A stretch of 15,750 bases of DNA from an uncultured Flavobacteriales bacterium (GTDB lineage: Bacteria > Bacteroidota > Bacteroidia > Flavobacteriales > Crocinitomicaceae): NCBI GenBank assembly GCA_946480815.1, contig CAMLLB010000072.1, positions 1 through 15,750 of the forward strand, given 5' to 3'. Below the pieces are notes generated by a model. It saw only the letters and a program-made list of their open reading frames with translations. It was not told the DNA's origin and ran no database searches. The position numbers were made by a program, and so were the translations under genes. Shown in pieces: positions 13,376-15,750 of the stretch (its first letter is position 1; each line of letters starts with the position of its first letter).

Positions 13376-14098
13376 ATGAAAATTGGACTAATCGGATACG
13401 GAAAAATGGGAAAAGCGATCGAGCGAATAGCTTTGGAGCGCGGACATTCCATTGCTTATAAAGTAGATTCAAAAACAACGATTGACCAGGTGGACCTAAA
13501 TCTGGCAGATGTTGCAATAGAATTCACCCAGCCCGGATTAGTTATAAAACACATTGAAGCATGCTTGACCCAAAAGACACCTGTTGTCGTAGGTACTACA
13601 GCCTGGCAGGACCAGCTACCGTACGTTGCAACTCTGGTAACTGAAAAATGTGGTTCATTGCTCCATGCTTCAAATTTCAGTGTTGGCGTGAATATTTTGT
13701 TCAACATCAATGAAAAGCTTGCCACATTAATGAACCCGCACCCGGAGTATAAAGCACAGATCGAAGAGATTCACCATGTTCAGAAATTGGATGCGCCAAG
13801 TGGTACAGCAGTTTCTTTAGCACAGGGAATCATTCAATGTAATCACAATTATAAATCATGGAAATCAGAAACCGGGGCCTGGCCTCAGGTCTCAGATCAT
13901 GAGCTTCCCATTCAGGCTCTGAGAGAACCGGATGTTCCGGGAACACATACGATTTCCTACACTTCAAAAATAGACACTTTAACCTTGAGCCATGAAGCAC
14001 ATTCCCGTGATGGTTTTGCTTTAGGCGCTGTCATTGCAGCTGAGTTCCTGCATGGAAAGAGCGGAGTTTACACCATGCGTGACGTACTTGCATTTTAA
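13376..14098 (+). CDS. dapB: 4-hydroxy-tetrahydrodipicolinate reductase (DapB)
   Basis: Cytosolic NAD(P)H-dependent enzyme of the lysine/diaminopimelate pathway that reduces the product of DapA to tetrahydrodipicolinate, needed for both lysine and peptidoglycan. The nucleotide-binding motif GYGKMG is at 7-12. VVVGTTAW (70-77) and HASNFSVGVN (97-106) are conserved. The active-site signature EIHHVQKLDAPSGTA (131-145) gives H133 and K137 as equivalents of E. coli H159 and K163. At 240 residues it is shorter than the E. coli enzyme (273), consistent with the compact Bacteroidota form. The frame extends back to a TTG at 13352, but that region contains the -7 element; the ATG at 13376 starts the Rossmann strand MKIGLIGYG directly and is preferred. 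lepB begins 9 bases downstream. Confidence 0.97.
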   Translation: MKIGLIGYGKMGKAIERIALERGHSIAYKVDSKTTIDQVDLNLADVAIEFTQPGLVIKHIEACLTQKTPVVVGTTAWQDQLPYVATLVTEKCGSLLHASNFSVGVNILFNINEKLATLMNPHPEYKAQIEEIHHVQKLDAPSGTAVSLAQGIIQCNHNYKSWKSETGAWPQVSDHELPIQALREPDVPGTHTISYTSKIDTLTLSHEAHSRDGFALGAVIAAEFLHGKSGVYTMRDVLAF

Positions 14099-14107
14099 TT
14101 CAACCCT

Positions 14108-15750
14108 ATGAACGTACTTTATTATTTCTTGTTCCTGCTTCTTGTTCACCCGATCATTTCACTTTGGTGGAAGACATTTGAACGCATGGGAGCTAAATCC
14201 TGGCACGCATTTATCCCGGTTTACAACTATTACATCGTATTTAAGTTCGGATCAGGAAAACCATGGTGGTCTTTGTTGATGTTTATTCCCGGAATCCATA
14301 TTGTAATGTGGATGGTAGCGAACGTTTCTTATATCAGGAGATTCGGCTTCTTTTCCATTGCGGAAACACTTCAGGGAATTTTCTTCCCGTATTTGATTTT
14401 GTGGAAGATTGCGAACGATCAAAATTTACCTGCACTTGCTCCAACGAACTGGGCGAGCCCGGTAGAAGTAGCAAAAAGAACAAACAGTGATCACATTGCC
14501 TTATTTCTTGCTTTGCCGGTAATCGGTCACGTGGTTGCGTATGTATTGTCTTTCCGTTCAAAACGAATCGGAAAAAAATCTGCGATCAAAGAATGGGGAG
14601 ATTCGATCATTTTCGCATTGGTAGCAGCCAGCATCATTCGTACTTACGTTTTTGAACCGTTCCAGATCCCAACAGGGTCCATGGAGAAAACCTTGTTGGT
14701 TGGAGATTTCCTTTTCGTAAATAAATTGGCTTACGGACCGAAAGTTCCGGTTACCCCGCTTTCATTTCCTTTGGTACATAATACCATTCCATGGATCAAT
14801 GTGAAATCCTATTTGGGAATCGAGACATCCAATTATTACCGTTTACCGGGATTTGGGCAGGTGAATCGAAATGATGTAATGGTCTTTAACTATCCATCCG
14901 GTGATACTGCTGTTTATGATCCCCGAGTTCCTGATGGATTAATGGGGCATGATTATCATGGGGTTTTGATTAATGAAGCGAAATATTTATTTACTGAAAA
15001 ATTCGCCAGTGAAAAAAGACAGCTTTCTTACTATATAGCTGATAGCATTACAAAGCAACTGGCTTTAGAAGGAAGGCAACCAGACCCGAGATTATTGAAT
15101 GACCACGCATATATGCTTGCACAACGTCCAATTTTGGAAAAACATGGAAATGAATTTATTCAAGATATTGAAAAATGGAAACAAAAAGCAAGAAATGTAC
15201 TTGCAATTCAAAAGATTGCTCATACGCAGCAAGGTGTTATTTCCCATTACGGATTAATACCACGCCCGGTTGATAAAAGAGAAAATTACATCAAGCGTTG
15301 CGTTGCTTTGCCGGGAGATGTAATTGAAATTAAATCATCGATATTATACGTAAATGGTAAGCCAGCTTGGAAAGCACCTAATCAAAATTTACGTTATGAC
15401 TTTGAATCGGGAGAAGATCTAAGAATATCAACACTTGCATCTATTGGATTATCTCAGGAAGAAGGTGATTATTACACGAATGACGAAGGAAGAGTAGTGA
15501 CTGTCTTCCTCACAAAGGGAAGAAAAACTGAATTGGATCGAATAGCTCCTAAAAGTATTCTTAAATTGTATTTGGAGCCACAGTATACTGACACCAAAGG
15601 CTATAAAGCAAAACCAATTGATTTAATTGACAACTTGGACAATTTCCCGAAGGATTTCTATGTAAACAATACCGTTAGTGATTTTGCTAAATTCCGAATC
15701 CCTAAAAAGGGTGCTGTTGTGAAATTAACGAAAGACAATATTGCATGGTA
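14108..15750 (+). CDS. lepB: Signal peptidase I with N-terminal DUF5684-like domain; 3' end outside the window
   Basis: The frame is open from the ATG at 14108 to the window edge (547 full codons), with no stop or frameshift. Residues 1-105 resemble DUF5684, a membrane region seen at the N-terminus of Bacteroidota signal peptidases: MGAKSWHAFIPVYNYYIV and GKPWWSLLMFIPG with about three hydrophobic segments. Further membrane stretches lie at about 130-150 and 166-182. The catalytic serine S191 is in IPTGSMEKTLLVGDFLFVNK. The general-base lysine is K396 in YIKRCVALPGD. The 205 residues between them far exceed the 55 in E. coli LepB (S90, K145), so a large insertion is present (about 280-375). 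The enzyme cleaves signal peptides at the periplasmic face of the inner membrane. The later conserved box (GDN.. near the C-terminus) is not reached. Confidence 0.95.
   Translation, partial: MNVLYYFLFLLLVHPIISLWWKTFERMGAKSWHAFIPVYNYYIVFKFGSGKPWWSLLMFIPGIHIVMWMVANVSYIRRFGFFSIAETLQGIFFPYLILWKIANDQNLPALAPTNWASPVEVAKRTNSDHIALFLALPVIGHVVAYVLSFRSKRIGKKSAIKEWGDSIIFALVAASIIRTYVFEPFQIPTGSMEKTLLVGDFLFVNKLAYGPKVPVTPLSFPLVHNTIPWINVKSYLGIETSNYYRLPGFGQVNRNDVMVFNYPSGDTAVYDPRVPDGLMGHDYHGVLINEAKYLFTEKFASEKRQLSYYIADSITKQLALEGRQPDPRLLNDHAYMLAQRPILEKHGNEFIQDIEKWKQKARNVLAIQKIAHTQQGVISHYGLIPRPVDKRENYIKRCVALPGDVIEIKSSILYVNGKPAWKAPNQNLRYDFESGEDLRISTLASIGLSQEEGDYYTNDEGRVVTVFLTKGRKTELDRIAPKSILKLYLEPQYTDTKGYKAKPIDLIDNLDNFPKDFYVNNTVSDFAKFRIPKKGAVVKLTKDNIAW

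Noticed and set aside
14528..14533. Second CACGTG core, near parAB
   Set aside because: Flanking bases (CGGT and GTTG) do not form the required arms; it is ordinary lepB coding sequence.

Overview
The window looks like core chromosome of a member of the Bacteroidota, most likely Flavobacteriales and perhaps a Crocinitomicaceae/Fluviicola-like lineage (the genus level is a guess from memory of gene content). Three things point there. Several upstream regions carry the Bacteroidota-type promoter (a TTG-like -33 element, 19-20 bases, then TAnnTTTG) and lack obvious Shine-Dalgarno sequences. The prolyl-tRNA synthetase is the eukaryote/archaeal-like type 3 form. The order parA-parB-DUF5683-dapB-lepB, the last with an N-terminal DUF5684-like region, is characteristic of that phylum. 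No insertion sequence, prophage, CRISPR array or toxin-antitoxin pair is visible.

Left part (1-2378, minus strand): the 5' part of a tRNA-Glu(UUC) gene with a near-textbook promoter, an unrecognised 226-residue protein, and proS. A 14-bp inverted repeat lies between the last two. Next (2465-4900, plus strand) come two envelope genes 9 bases apart: a Tyr/Gly-rich lipoprotein and a FadL/OMPP1-like outer-membrane barrel. The barrel gene overlaps its convergent neighbour by 10 bases.

Middle (4891-8938, minus strand): a helical, probably TPR-like cytosolic protein of unknown role, a secreted GH73/LysM peptidoglycan hydrolase with a clear terminator, and a LuxC-type acyl-CoA reductase. Divergent from the reductase is a 2[4Fe-4S] ferredoxin (9040-9387). 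Two further copies of the palindromic repeat lie downstream of the hydrolase and the reductase.

Right part (9445-15750, plus strand): an unrecognised secreted protein with a Lys-rich tail, a PUR-family (DUF3276) nucleic-acid-binding protein, then a tightly packed run of parA, parB, a DUF5683 membrane protein, dapB and lepB. parA/parB overlap by 11 bases and parB/DUF5683 by 1 base. dapB has its own internal promoter. lepB runs off the window end and is open throughout. This cluster joins chromosome segregation, lysine/diaminopimelate synthesis and signal-peptide processing.

No gap without a gene exceeds 300 bases. The largest (6424-6697) holds a promoter, a repeat copy and a terminator. I did not find a convincing new multi-gene system. 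The most interesting signals are the three-copy palindromic repeat family downstream of minus-strand genes, the promoters that place transcription starts almost on the start codon (acyl-CoA reductase, dapB), the reductase/ferredoxin divergent pair, and the large AT-rich insertion in the signal peptidase.
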